Positions 25,405 to 38,568 of a stretch of 64,000 nucleotides of DNA are shown piece after piece. The notes under the pieces were generated by a model that worked only from the letters and a program-made list of their open reading frames with translations, had not been told where the DNA came from and did no database searches. The stretch's first letter is position 1; each line of letters begins with the position of its first letter. The stretch comes from Cladorhizidae sp. MBARI D1340-BT2 (Eukaryota; Porifera; Demospongiae; Poecilosclerida; Cladorhizidae). The position numbers were made by a program, and so were the translations under genes. Location of the stretch: positions 33,654,222 to 33,718,221 of the forward strand of contig JAQNBH010000003.1 in NCBI GenBank assembly GCA_028752905.1, written 5' to 3'.

Positions 25405-27415
25405 GCAACCACATGTCTCCCGTACAGACCTACTCTCTCACTGTTGCCATGAGCTAACTCAGAGGCAAACACATGTCTCCCGTACAGACCTACTCTCTCA
25501 CTGGTGCCATGAGCTAACTCATAGGCAACCACATGTCTCCTGTATAGACCTACTCACTGGTGCCATGAACTAACTCAGAGGCAACCACGTGTCTCCCATA
25601 CAGACCTATACTGTCACTGGTGCCATGAGCTAACTCAGAGGCAATCACATGTCTCCCGTACAGACCTACTCTCTCACTGGTGCCATGAGCTAACTCAGAG
25701 GCAACCACATGTCTTCCGTACAGACCTATGTACTCTCTCACTGGTGCCATGAGCTAACTCAGAGGCAACCACATGTCTCCCGTACAGACCTACTCTCTCA
25801 CTGGTGCCATGTGCTAACTCAGAGGCAACCACATGTCTCCCGTACAGACCTACTCTCTCACTGGTGCCATGAGCTAACTCAGAGGAAATCACATGTCTCC
25901 CGTACAGACCTACTCTCTCACTGGTGCCATGAGCTAACTCAGAGGCAACCACATGTCTCCCGTACAGACCTACTCTCTCACTGGTGCCATGAGCTAACTC
26001 AGAGGCAACCACATGTCTCCCGTACAGACCTACTCTCTCACTGATGCCATGATCTAACTCAGAGGCAACCACATGTCTCTCGTACAGACCTACTCTCTCA
26101 CTGGTGCCATTAGCTAACTCAGAGGCAACCACATGTCTCCCGTACAGACCTACTCTTTCACTGACGCCATGAGCTAACTCAGAGGCAACCACATGTCTCC
26201 CGTACAGACCTACTCTCTCACTGGTGCCATGAACTAACTCAGAGGCAACCACGTGTCTCCCATACAAACCTACACTGTCACTGGTGCCATGAGCTAACTC
26301 AGAGGCAACCACATATCTCCCGTACAGACCCACTCTCTCACTGGTGCCATGAGCTAACTCAGAGGCAACCACATTTCTCCCGTACAGACCTACTCTCTCA
26401 CTGGTGCCATGAGCTAACTCAGAGGCAACCACATGTCTCCCGTACAGACCTACTCTCTCACTGGTGCCATGAGCTAACTCAGAGGCAACCACATGTCTCC
26501 CGTACAGACCTACTCTCTCACTGGTGCCATGAGCTAACTCAGAGGCAACCACATGTCTCCCGTACAGACCTATTCTCTCACTGGTGCCATGAGCTAACTG
26601 AGAGGCAACCACATGTCTCCCATACAGACTTCTCTCTCACTGGTGCCATGAGCTAACTCAGAGGCAACCACATGTCTCGTGTACAGACCTACTCTCTCAC
26701 TGGTGCCATGAGCTAACTCAGAGGCAACCACATGTCTCCCGTACAGACCTATTCTCTCACTGGTGCCATGAGCTAACTCAGAGGCAACCACATGTCTCCC
26801 GTACAGACCTACTCTCTCACTGGTGCCTTGAGCTAACTCAGAGGCAACCACATGTCTCCCGCACAGACCTACTCTCCCACTGGTGCCATGAGCTAACTCA
26901 GAGGCAACCACATGTCTCCCATACAGACCTACTCTCCCACTGGTGCCATGAGCTAACTCAGAGACAACAACATGTCTCCCGTTCAGACCTACTCTCTCAC
27001 TGGTGCCATGAGGTAACTCAGAGGCAACCACATGTCTCCCGTACAGACCTACTCTCTCACTGTTGCCATGAGCTAACTCAGAGGCAAACACATGTCTCCC
27101 GTACAGACCTACTCTCTCACTGGTGCCATGAGCTAACTCAGAGGCAACCACATGTCTCCTGTACAGACCTACTCACTGGTGCCATGAGCTAACTCAGAGG
27201 CAACCACATGTCTCCCGTACAGACCTACTCTCTCACTGGTGCCATGAGCTAACTCAGAGGCAACCACATGTCTCCGGTACAGACCTACTCTCTCACTGGT
27301 GCCATGAGCTAACTCAGAGGCAAGCACATGTCTCCCGTACAGACCTACTCTCTCACTGGTGCCATGAGCAAACTCAGAGGCAACCATATGTCTCCGGTAC
27401 AGATCTACTCTCTCA
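25405..27415 (+). repeat. 2,035-bp higher-order unit, copy 2
   Basis: It is the neighbour of 23370-25404 and matches it until about 27415, where this copy continues with CCACGAGCTAAC instead of CCATGAGCTAACTT. A third relative lies at 32558 to about 34420 (offset 7,008 from this copy), separated by the 2,874-bp duplication. Confidence 0.8.
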
Positions 27416-29106
27416 CTGGTGCCACGAGCTAACTCAGAGGCAACCACATGTCTCCCGTACAGACCTACTCTCTCACTGGTGCCATGAGCTAACTCAGAGG
27501 CAACCACATGTCTCCCGTACAGACCTACTCTCTCAATGGTGCCATGAGCTAACTCAGAGGCAACCACATGTCTCCGGTACAGACCTACTCTCTCACTGGT
27601 GCCATGAGCTAACTCAGAGGCAACCACATGTCTCCGGTACAGACCTACTCTCTCACTGGTGCCATGAGCTAACTCAGAGGCAACCACATGTCTCCCGTAC
27701 AGACCTACTTCTCACTGGTACCATGAGCTAACTCAGAGGCAACCACATGTCTCCCGTACAGACCTACTCTCTTACTAGTGCCATGAGCTAACTCAGAGGC
27801 AACCACATGTCTCCCGTACAGACCTACTCTCTCACTGGTGCCATGCGCTAACTCAGAGGCAACCACATGTCTCCCGTAGAGACCTACTCTCTCACTGGTA
27901 CCATGAGCTAAATCAGAGGCAACCACATGTCTCCCATACAGACCTACTATCTCACTGGTGCCATGAGCTAACTTAGAGGCAACCATATGTCTCCCGTACA
28001 GACCTACTCTCTCACTGGTGCCATGAGCTAACTCAGAGGCAACCATATGTCTCCGGTACAGACCTACTCTCTCACTGGTGCCATGAGCTAACTCAGAGGC
28101 AACCACATGTCTCCTGTAAAGACCTACTCTCTCACTGGTGCCATGAGCTAACTCAAAGGCAACCACATGTCTCCCGCACAGACCTACTCTCCCACTGGTG
28201 CCATGAGCTAACTCGGGGGCAACCACATGTCTCCCATACACAGACCTACTCTCCCACTGGTGCCATGAGCTAACTCAGAGACAACCACATGTCTCCCGTT
28301 CAGACCTATTCTCTCACTGGTGCCAGGAGCTAACTCAGAGGCAACCACATGTCTCCCATACAGACCTACTCTCTCACTGGTGCCATGAGCTAACTCAGAG
28401 GTAACCACATGTTTCCCTTACAGACCTACTCTCTCACTGGTGCCATTAGCTAACTCAGAGGCAACCACATGTCTCCTGTACAGACCTACATGTATTCACT
28501 GGTGCCATGAACTAACTCAGAGGCAACCACGTGTCTCCCAGACAGACCTACACTGTCACTGGTGCCATGAGCTAACTCAGAGGCAACCACATGTCTCCCG
28601 TACAGACCTACTCTCTCACTGGTGCCATGAGCTAACTCAGAGGCAACCACATGTCTCCCGTACAGATCTACTCTCTCACTGGTGCCATGAGCTAACTCAG
28701 AGGCAACCACATGTCTCCCGTACAGACCTACTCTCTCACTGTTGCCATGAGCTAACTCAGAGGCAAACACATGTCTCACGTACAGACCTACTCTCTCACT
28801 GGTGCCATGAGCTAACTCAGAGGCAACCACATGTCTCCTGTACAGACCTACTCACTGGTGCCATGAACTAACTCAGAGGCAACCACGTATCTCCCATACA
28901 GACCTACACTGTCACTGGTGCCATGAGCTATCTCAGAGGCAACCACATGTCTCCCATACAGACCTACTCTCTCACTGGTGCCATGAGCTAACTCGGAGGC
29001 AACCACATGTCTCCGGTACAGACCTACTCTCTCACTGATGCCATGAGCTAACTCAGAGGCAACCACATGTCTCCCATACAGACCTACTCTCTCACTGGTG
29101 CCATGA
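26233..29106 (+). repeat. 2,874-bp tandem duplication, copy 1
   Basis: The order of variants from 26233 is repeated from 29107 with a constant offset of 2,874. Shared marks include the 59-bp monomers (about 26629/29503 and 27708/30582), 56-bp monomers (27170/30044, 28849/31723), 62-bp monomers (28236/31110 and about 28487/31361), CTCGTGTACAG (about 26678/29552), CCAGGAGC (28322/31196) and GTAAAGACC (28116/30990). I saw no substitution differences between copies, so this event is recent. Confidence 0.92.
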
Positions 29107-31980
29107 GCTAACTCAGAGGCAACCACGTGTCTCCCATACAAACCTACACTGTCACTGGTGCCATGAGCTAACTCAGAGGCAACCACATATCTCCCGTACA
29201 GACCCACTCTCTCACTGGTGCCATGAGCTAACTCAGAGGCAACCACATTTCTCCCGTACAGACCTACTCTCTCACTGGTGCCATGAGCTAACTCAGAGGC
29301 AACCACATGTCTCCCGTACAGACCTACTCTCTCACTGGTGCCATGAGCTAACTCAGAGGCAACCACATGTCTCCCGTACAGACCTACTCTCTCACTGGTG
29401 CCATGAGCTAACTCAGAGGCAACCACATGTCTCCCGTACAGACCTATTCTCTCACTGGTGCCATGAGCTAACTGAGAGGCAACCACATGTCTCCCATACA
29501 GACTTCTCTCTCACTGGTGCCATGAGCTAACTCAGAGGCAACCACATGTCTCGTGTACAGACCTACTCTCTCACTGGTGCCATGAGCTAACTCAGAGGCA
29601 ACCACATGTCTCCCGTACAGACCTATTCTCTCACTGGTGCCATGAGCTAACTCAGAGGCAACCACATGTCTCCCGTACAGACCTACTCTCTCACTGGTGC
29701 CTTGAGCTAACTCAGAGGCAACCACATGTCTCCCGCACAGACCTACTCTCCCACTGGTGCCATGAGCTAACTCAGAGGCAACCACATGTCTCCCATACAG
29801 ACCTACTCTCCCACTGGTGCCATGAGCTAACTCAGAGACAACAACATGTCTCCCGTTCAGACCTACTCTCTCACTGGTGCCATGAGGTAACTCAGAGGCA
29901 ACCACATGTCTCCCGTACAGACCTACTCTCTCACTGTTGCCATGAGCTAACTCAGAGGCAAACACATGTCTCCCGTACAGACCTACTCTCTCACTGGTGC
30001 CATGAGCTAACTCAGAGGCAACCACATGTCTCCTGTACAGACCTACTCACTGGTGCCATGAGCTAACTCAGAGGCAACCACATGTCTCCCGTACAGACCT
30101 ACTCTCTCACTGGTGCCATGAGCTAACTCAGAGGCAACCACATGTCTCCGGTACAGACCTACTCTCTCACTGGTGCCATGAGCTAACTCAGAGGCAAGCA
30201 CATGTCTCCCGTACAGACCTACTCTCTCACTGGTGCCATGAGCAAACTCAGAGGCAACCATATGTCTCCGGTACAGATCTACTCTCTCACTGGTGCCACG
30301 AGCTAACTCAGAGGCAACCACATGTCTCCCGTACAGACCTACTCTCTCACTGGTGCCATGAGCTAACTCAGAGGCAACCACATGTCTCCCGTACAGACCT
30401 ACTCTCTCAATGGTGCCATGAGCTAACTCAGAGGCAACCACATGTCTCCGGTACAGACCTACTCTCTCACTGGTGCCATGAGCTAACTCAGAGGCAACCA
30501 CATGTCTCCGGTACAGACCTACTCTCTCACTGGTGCCATGAGCTAACTCAGAGGCAACCACATGTCTCCCGTACAGACCTACTTCTCACTGGTACCATGA
30601 GCTAACTCAGAGGCAACCACATGTCTCCCGTACAGACCTACTCTCTTACTAGTGCCATGAGCTAACTCAGAGGCAACCACATGTCTCCCGTACAGACCTA
30701 CTCTCTCACTGGTGCCATGCGCTAACTCAGAGGCAACCACATGTCTCCCGTAGAGACCTACTCTCTCACTGGTACCATGAGCTAAATCAGAGGCAACCAC
30801 ATGTCTCCCATACAGACCTACTATCTCACTGGTGCCATGAGCTAACTTAGAGGCAACCATATGTCTCCCGTACAGACCTACTCTCTCACTGGTGCCATGA
30901 GCTAACTCAGAGGCAACCATATGTCTCCGGTACAGACCTACTCTCTCACTGGTGCCATGAGCTAACTCAGAGGCAACCACATGTCTCCTGTAAAGACCTA
31001 CTCTCTCACTGGTGCCATGAGCTAACTCAAAGGCAACCACATGTCTCCCGCACAGACCTACTCTCCCACTGGTGCCATGAGCTAACTCGGGGGCAACCAC
31101 ATGTCTCCCATACACAGACCTACTCTCCCACTGGTGCCATGAGCTAACTCAGAGACAACCACATGTCTCCCGTTCAGACCTATTCTCTCACTGGTGCCAG
31201 GAGCTAACTCAGAGGCAACCACATGTCTCCCATACAGACCTACTCTCTCACTGGTGCCATGAGCTAACTCAGAGGTAACCACATGTTTCCCTTACAGACC
31301 TACTCTCTCACTGGTGCCATTAGCTAACTCAGAGGCAACCACATGTCTCCTGTACAGACCTACATGTATTCACTGGTGCCATGAACTAACTCAGAGGCAA
31401 CCACGTGTCTCCCAGACAGACCTACACTGTCACTGGTGCCATGAGCTAACTCAGAGGCAACCACATGTCTCCCGTACAGACCTACTCTCTCACTGGTGCC
31501 ATGAGCTAACTCAGAGGCAACCACATGTCTCCCGTACAGATCTACTCTCTCACTGGTGCCATGAGCTAACTCAGAGGCAACCACATGTCTCCCGTACAGA
31601 CCTACTCTCTCACTGTTGCCATGAGCTAACTCAGAGGCAAACACATGTCTCACGTACAGACCTACTCTCTCACTGGTGCCATGAGCTAACTCAGAGGCAA
31701 CCACATGTCTCCTGTACAGACCTACTCACTGGTGCCATGAACTAACTCAGAGGCAACCACGTATCTCCCATACAGACCTACACTGTCACTGGTGCCATGA
31801 GCTATCTCAGAGGCAACCACATGTCTCCCATACAGACCTACTCTCTCACTGGTGCCATGAGCTAACTCGGAGGCAACCACATGTCTCCGGTACAGACCTA
31901 CTCTCTCACTGATGCCATGAGCTAACTCAGAGGCAACCACATGTCTCCCATACAGACCTACTCTCTCACTGGTGCCATGA
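29107..31980 (+). repeat. 2,874-bp tandem duplication, copy 2
   Basis: The junction falls inside the monomer at about 29101-29127. Its left end still reads CCATGAGC as at 31975, while its right part carries CACGTG and CATACAAACC as at 26252. Copy 2 stops at about 31980, where the sequence switches to the CAATGG and GACTTAC series also seen near 22980. Confidence 0.92.
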
Positions 31981-34900
31981 GCTAACTCAGAGGCAACCAC
32001 ATGTCTCCCGTACAGACCTACTCTCTCAATGGTGCCATGAGCTAACTCAGAGGCAACCACATGTCTCCGGTACAGACTTACTCTCTCACTGGTGCCATGA
32101 GCTAACTCAGAGGCAACCACATGTCTCCGGTACAGACCTACTCTCTCACTGTTGCCATGAGCTAACTCAGAGGCAACCACATGTCTCCGGTACAGACCTA
32201 CCCTCTCACTGGTGCCTTGAGCTAACTCAGAGGCAACCACATGTCTCCCACACAGACCTACTCTCCCACTGGTGCCATGAGCTAACTCGGAGGCAACCAC
32301 ATGTCTCCCATACAGACCTACTCTCCCACTGGTGCCATGAGCTAACTCAGAGACAACCACATGTCTCCCGTTCAGACCTACTCTCTCACTGGTGCCATGA
32401 GCTAACTCAGAGGCAACCACATGTCTCCCGTACAGACCTACTCTCTCACTGTTGCCATGAGCTAACTCAGAGGCAAACACATGTCTCCCGTACAGACCTA
32501 CTCTCTCACTGGTGCCATGAGCTAACTCATAGGCAACCACATGTCTCCTGTATAGACCTACTCACTGGTGCCATGAACTAACTCAGTGGCAACTACGTGT
32601 CTCCCATACAGACCTATACTGTCACTGGTGCCATGAGCTAACTCAGAGGCAATCACATGTCTCCCGTACAGACCTACTCTCTCACTGGTGCCATGAGCTA
32701 ACTCAGAGGCAACCACATGTCTTCCGTACAGACCTATGTACTCTCTCACTGGTGCCATGAGCTAACTCAGAGGCAACCACATGTCTCCCGTACAGACCTA
32801 CTCTCTCACTGGTGCCATGTGCTAACTCAGAGGCAACCACATGTCTCCCGTACAGACCTACTCTCTCACTGGTGCCATGAGCTAACTCAGAGGAAACCAC
32901 ATGTCTCCCGTACAGACCTACTCTCTCACTGGTGCCATGAGCTAACTCAGAGGCAACCACATGTCTTCCGTACAGACCTACTCTCTCACTGGTGCCATGA
33001 GCTAACTCAGAGGCAACCACATGTTTCCCGTACAGACCTACTCTCTCACTGGTGCCATGATCTAACTCAGAGGCAACCACATGTCTCTCGTACAGACCTA
33101 CTCTCTCACTGGTGCCATTAGCTAACTCAGAGGCAACCACATGTCTCCCATACAGACCTACTCTTTCACTGACGCCATGAGCTAACTCAGAGGCAACCAC
33201 ATGTCTCCCGTACAGACCTACTCTCTCACTGGTGCCATGAACTAACTCAGAGGCAACCACGTGTCTCCCATACAAACCTACACTGTCACTGGTGCCATGA
33301 GCTAACTCAGAGGCAACCACATATCTCCCGTACAGACCTACTCTCTCACTGGTGCCATGAGCTAACTCAGACGCAACCACATTTCTCCCGTACAGACCTA
33401 CTCTCTCACTGGTGCCATGAGCTAACTCAGAGGCAACCACATGTCTCCCGTACAGACCTACTCTCTCACTGGTGCCATGAGCTAACTCAGAGGCAACCAC
33501 ATGTCTCCCGTACAGACCTACTCTCTCACTGGTGCCATGAGCTAACTCAGAGGCAACCACATGTCTCCCGTACAGACCTATTCTCTCACTGGTGCCATGA
33601 GCTAACTGAGAGGCAACCACATGTCTCCCATACAGACTTCTCTCTCACTGGTGCCATGAGCTAACTCAGAGGCAACCACATGTCTCCTGTACAGACCTAC
33701 TCTCTCACTGGTGCCATGAGCTAACTCAGAGGCAACCACATGTCTCCCGTACAGACCTACTCTCTCACTGGTGCCATGAGCTAACTCAGAGGCAACCACA
33801 TGTCTCCCGTACAGACCTACTCTCTCACTGGTGCCTTGAGCTAACTCAGAGGCAACCACATGTCTCCCGCACAGACCTACTCTCCCACTGGTGCCATGAG
33901 CTAACTCGGAGGCAACCACATGTCTCCCATACAGACCTACTCTCCCACTGGTGCCATGAGCTAACTCAGAGACAACCACATGTCTCCCGTTCAGACCTAC
34001 TCTCTCACTGGTGCCATTAGGTAACTCAGAGGCAACCACATGTCTCCCGTACAGACCTACTCTCTCACTGTTGCCATGAGCTAACTCAGAGGCAAACACA
34101 TGTCTCCCGTACAGACCTACTCTCTCACTGGTGCCATGAGCTAACTCAGAGGCAACCACATGTCTCCCGTACAGACCTACTCACTGGTGCCATGAGCTAA
34201 CTCAGAGGCAACCACATGTCTCCCGTACAGACCTACTCTCTCACTGGTGCCATGAGCTAACTCAGAGGCAACCACATGTCTCCGGTACAGACCTACTCTC
34301 TCACTGGTGCCATGAGCTAACTCAGAGGCAAGCACATGTCTCCCGTACAGACCTACTCTCTCACTGGTGCCATGAGCTAACTCAGAGGCAACCATATGTC
34401 TCCGGTACAGACCTACTCTCTCACTGGTGCCACGAGCTAACTCAGAGGCAACCACATGTCTCCCGTACAGACCTACTCTCTCACTGGTGCCATGAGCTAA
34501 CTCAGAGGCAACCACATGTCTCCCGTACAGACCTACTCTCTCAATGGTGCCATGAGCTAACTCAGAGGCAACCACATGTCTCCGGTACAGACCTACTCTC
34601 TCACTGGTGCCATGAGCTAACTCAGAGGCAACCACATGTCTCCGGTACAGACCTACTCTCTCACTGGTGCCATGAGCTAACTCAGAGGCAACCACATGTC
34701 TCCGGTACAGACCTACTCTCTCACTGGTGCCATGAGCTAACTCAGAGGCAACCACATGTCTCCCGTACAGACCTACTTCTCACTGGTACCATGAGCTAAC
34801 TCAGAGGCAACCACATGTCTCCCGTACAGACCTACTCTCTTACTGGTGCCATGAGCTAACTCAGAGGCAACCACATGTCTCCCGTACAGACCTACTCTCT

Positions 34901-36348
34901 CACTGGTGCCATGCGCTGATTCAGAGGCAACCACATGTCTCCCGTAGAGACCTACTCTCTCACTGGTACCATGAGCAAAATCAGAGGCAACCACATGTCT
35001 CCCATACAGACCTACTATCTCACTGGTGCCATGAGCTAACTTAGAGGCAACCACATGTCTCCCGTACAGACCTACTCTCTCACTGGTGCCATGAGCTAAC
35101 TCAGAGGCAACCATATGTCTCCGGTACAGACCTACTCTCTCACTGGTGCCATGAGCTAACTCAGAGGCAACCACATGTCTCCCGCACAGACCTACTCTCC
35201 CATTGGTGCCATGAGCTAACTCGGGGGCAACCACATGTCTCCCATACACAGACCTACATGTACTCACTGGTGCCATGAACTAACTCAGAGGCAACCACGT
35301 GTCTCCCAGACAGACCTACACTGTCACTGGTGACATGAGCTAACTCAGAGGCAACCACATGTCTCCCGTACAGACCTACTCTCTCACTGATGCCATGAGC
35401 TAACTCAGAGGCAACCACATTTCTCCCGTACAGACCTACTCTCTCACTGATGCCATGAGCTAACTCAGAGGCAACCACATTTCTCCCGTACAGACCTACT
35501 CTCTCACTGGTGCCATGAGCTAACTCAGAGGCAACCACATGTCTCCCGTACATACCTACTCTCTCACTGGTGCTATGAGCTAACTCAGAGTCAACCACAT
35601 GTCTCCCGTAGAGACCTACTCTCTCACTGGTGCCATGAGCTAACTCAGAGGCAACCACATGTCTGCCATACAGAGCTACTCTCTCACTGGTGCCATAAGC
35701 TAACTCAGAGGCAACCACATGTCTCCCGTACAGACCTACTCTCTCACTGTTGCCATGAGCTAACTCAGAGGCAACCACATGTCTCCCGTACAGACCTACT
35801 CTCTCACTGTTGCCATGAGCTAACTCAGAGGCAAACACATGTCTCCCGTACAGACCTACTCTCTCACTGGTGCCATGAGCTAACTCAGAGGCAACCACAT
35901 GTCTCCTGTACAGACCTACTCACTGGTGCCATGAACTAACTCAGAGGCAACCACGTATCTCCTATACAGACCTACACTGTCACTGGTGCCATGAGCTAAC
36001 TCAGAGGCAACCACATGTCTCCCGTACAGACCTACTCTCTCACTGGTGCCATGAGCTAACTCAGAGGCAACCACATGTCTCCGGTACAGACCTACTCTCT
36101 CACTGGTGCCATGAGCTAACTCAGAGGCAACCACATGTCTCCCTTACAGACCTACTCTCTCACTGGTGCCATGAGCTAACTCAGAGGCAACCACATGTCT
36201 CCCGTACAGACCTACTCTCTCAATGGTGCCATGAGCTAACTCAGAGGCAACCACATATCTCCGGTACAGACTTACTCTCTCACTGGTACCATGAGCTAAC
36301 TCAGAGGCAACCACATGTCTCCGGTACAGACCTACTCTCTCACTGGTG
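31981..36348 (+). repeat. Mosaic array linking zone 2 to zone 3
   Basis: From 31981 to about 33610 the monomers match 22938 to about 24570 at an offset of 9,043. From 32558 to about 34420 they match 25550 to about 27415 at 7,008. From 34420 to 35240 they resemble 27420-28240. There is then a four-monomer gap at 35247 (separate entry). Next come monomers rich in CATTTCTCCC, GTACATACC and GAGTCAACC (35400-35640), the first sign of the zone 3 repertoire, and finally a CCGGTACAG run to 36348. Confidence 0.7.
35215..35280 (+). repeat. Fusion monomer at a clean 240-bp deletion
   Basis: Here the +2 variant CATACACAG and the +2 variant CATGTACTCAC lie in the same monomer. In the related copies at 28236/28487 and 31110/31361 they are separated. 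Comparing the repeated CAGACCTAC words (28241 and 28481) shows that exactly 240 bases, four monomers, are missing at about 35247. This is a typical product of homologous exchange between monomers. Confidence 0.85.
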
Positions 36349-37544
36349 CCATGAACTAACTCAGAGGCAACCACATGTCTCCGGTACAGACCTACTCTCT
36401 CACTGGTTCCATGAGCTAACTCAGAGGCAACCACATGTCTCCCGTACAGACCTACTTCTCACTGGTACCATGAGCTAACTCAGAGGCAACCACATGTCTC
36501 CCGTACAGACCTACTCTCTCACTGGTGCCATGAGCTAACTCAGAGGCAACCACATATCTCCCGTACAGACCTACTCTCTCACTGGTGCCATGCGCTAACT
36601 CAGAGGCAACCACATGTCTCCCGTAGATACCTACTCTCTCACTGGTACCATGAGCTAAATCAGAGGCAACCACATGTCTCCCATACAGACCTACTATCTC
36701 ACTGGTGCCATGAGCTAACTTAGAGGCAACCACATGTCTCCCATACAGACCTACTCTCTCACTGGTGCCATGAGCTAACTCAGAGGCAACCATATGTTTC
36801 CGGTACAGACCTACTCTCTCACTGGTGCCATGAGCTAACTCAGAGGCAACCATATGTCTCCTGTACAGACCTACTCTCTCACTGGTGCCATGAGCTAACT
36901 CAAAGGCAACCACATGTCTCCCGCACAGACCTACTCTCTCACTGGTGCCATGAGCTAACTCGGAGGCAACAACATGTCTCCCATACACAGACCTACTCTC
37001 CCACTGGTGCCATGAGCTAACTCAGAGACAACCACATGTCTCCCGTTCAGACCTATTCTCTCACTGGTACCATGAGCTAACTCAGAGGCAACCACATGTC
37101 TCCCATACAGACCTACTCTCTCACTGGTGCCATGAGCTAACTCAGAGGCAACCACATGTCTCCCGTACAGACCTACTCTCTCACTGGTGCCATGAGCTAA
37201 CTCAGAGGCAACCAAATGTCTCCCGTACAGACCTACTCTCTCACTGGTGCCATGAGCTAACTCAGAGGCAAATACATGTCTCCTGTACAGACCTACATTT
37301 ACTCACTGGTGCCATGAACTAACTCAGAGGCAACCACGTGTCTCCCATACAGACCTACACTGTCACTGGTGCCATGAGCTAACTCAGAGGCAACCACATG
37401 TCTCCCGTACAGACCTACTCTCTCACTGATGCCATGAGCTAACTCAGAGGCAACCACATTTCTCCCGTACAGACATACTCTACCACTGGTGCCATGAGCT
37501 AACTCAGAGGCAACCACATGTCTCCCGTACATACCTACTCTCTC

Positions 37545-37615
37545 ACTGGTGCTATGAGCTAACTCAGAGTCAACCACATGTCTCCCGTACAGACCTACAT
37601 ATACTCTCTCACTGG
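37545..37615 (+). repeat. 66-bp monomer preceded by GAGTCAACC (type copy)
   Basis: The variant GAGTCAACC is followed in the same monomer by TACATATACTCTCTCAC, which has six extra bases (ATATAC-like) at the pyrimidine run. Copies lie near 37596, 38264, 39471, 40738 (TACATGTAC form), 41585 (TACATACAC form), 42611, 43157, 44609, 45155, 46432 and 47269, and again 11,001 bases later. One near 44241 lacks GAGTCAACC. None occurs left of 37 kb, although GAGTCAACC alone appears at 35590 and 14320. Confidence 0.88.
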
Positions 37616-38568
37616 TGCCATGAGCTAACTCAGAGGCAACCACATGTCTCCCGAACAGACCTACTCTCTCACTGGTGCCTTGAGCTAACTCAGAGGCAAC
37701 CACATGTCTCCCATACAGACCTACTATCTCACTGGTGCCATGAGCTAACTTAGAGGCAACCACATGTCTCCCATACAGACCTACTCTCTCACTGGTGCCA
37801 TGAGCTAACTCAGAGGCAACCATATGTCTCCGGTACAGACCTACTCTCTCACTGGTGCCATGAGCTAACTCAGAGGCAACCACATGTCTCCCGTACAGAC
37901 CTACTCTCTCACTGGTGCCATGAGCTAACTCAGAGGCAAATACATGTCTCCTGTACAGACCTACATGTACTCACTGGTGCCATGAACTAACTCAGAGGCA
38001 ACCACGTGTCTCCCATACAGACCTACACTGTCACTGGTGGCATGAGCTAACTCAGAGGCAACCACATGTCTCCCGTACAGACCTACTCTCTCACTGATGC
38101 CATGAGCTAACTCAGAGGCAACCACATTTCTCCCGTACAGACCTACTCTCCCACTGGTGCCATGAGCTAACTCAGAGGCAACCACATGTCTCCCGTACAT
38201 ACCTACTCTCTCACTGGTGCTATGAGCTAACTCAGAGTCAACCACATGTCTCCCGTACAGACCTACATATACTCTCTCACTGGTGCCATGAGCTAACTCA
38301 GAGGCAACCACATGTCTCCCGTACAGACCTACTCTCTCACTGGTGCCATGAGCTAACTCAGAGGCAACCACATGTCTGCCGTACAGACCTACTCTCTCAC
38401 TGGTGCCATGAGCTAACTCAGAGGTAACCACATGTCTCCCATACAGACCTTCTCTCTCACTGGTGCCATGAGCTAATTCAGAGGCAACCACATGTCTCCA
38501 GTACAGACCTACTCTCTCACTGGTGCCATGAGCTAACTCAGAGGCAACCACATATCTCCCATACAGAC

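Noticed and set aside
37590..37615. TACATATAC insertion as a TATA-like promoter
   Set aside because: It is a six-base length variant at the indel hotspot with no accompanying promoter features, and it recurs only through block duplication.
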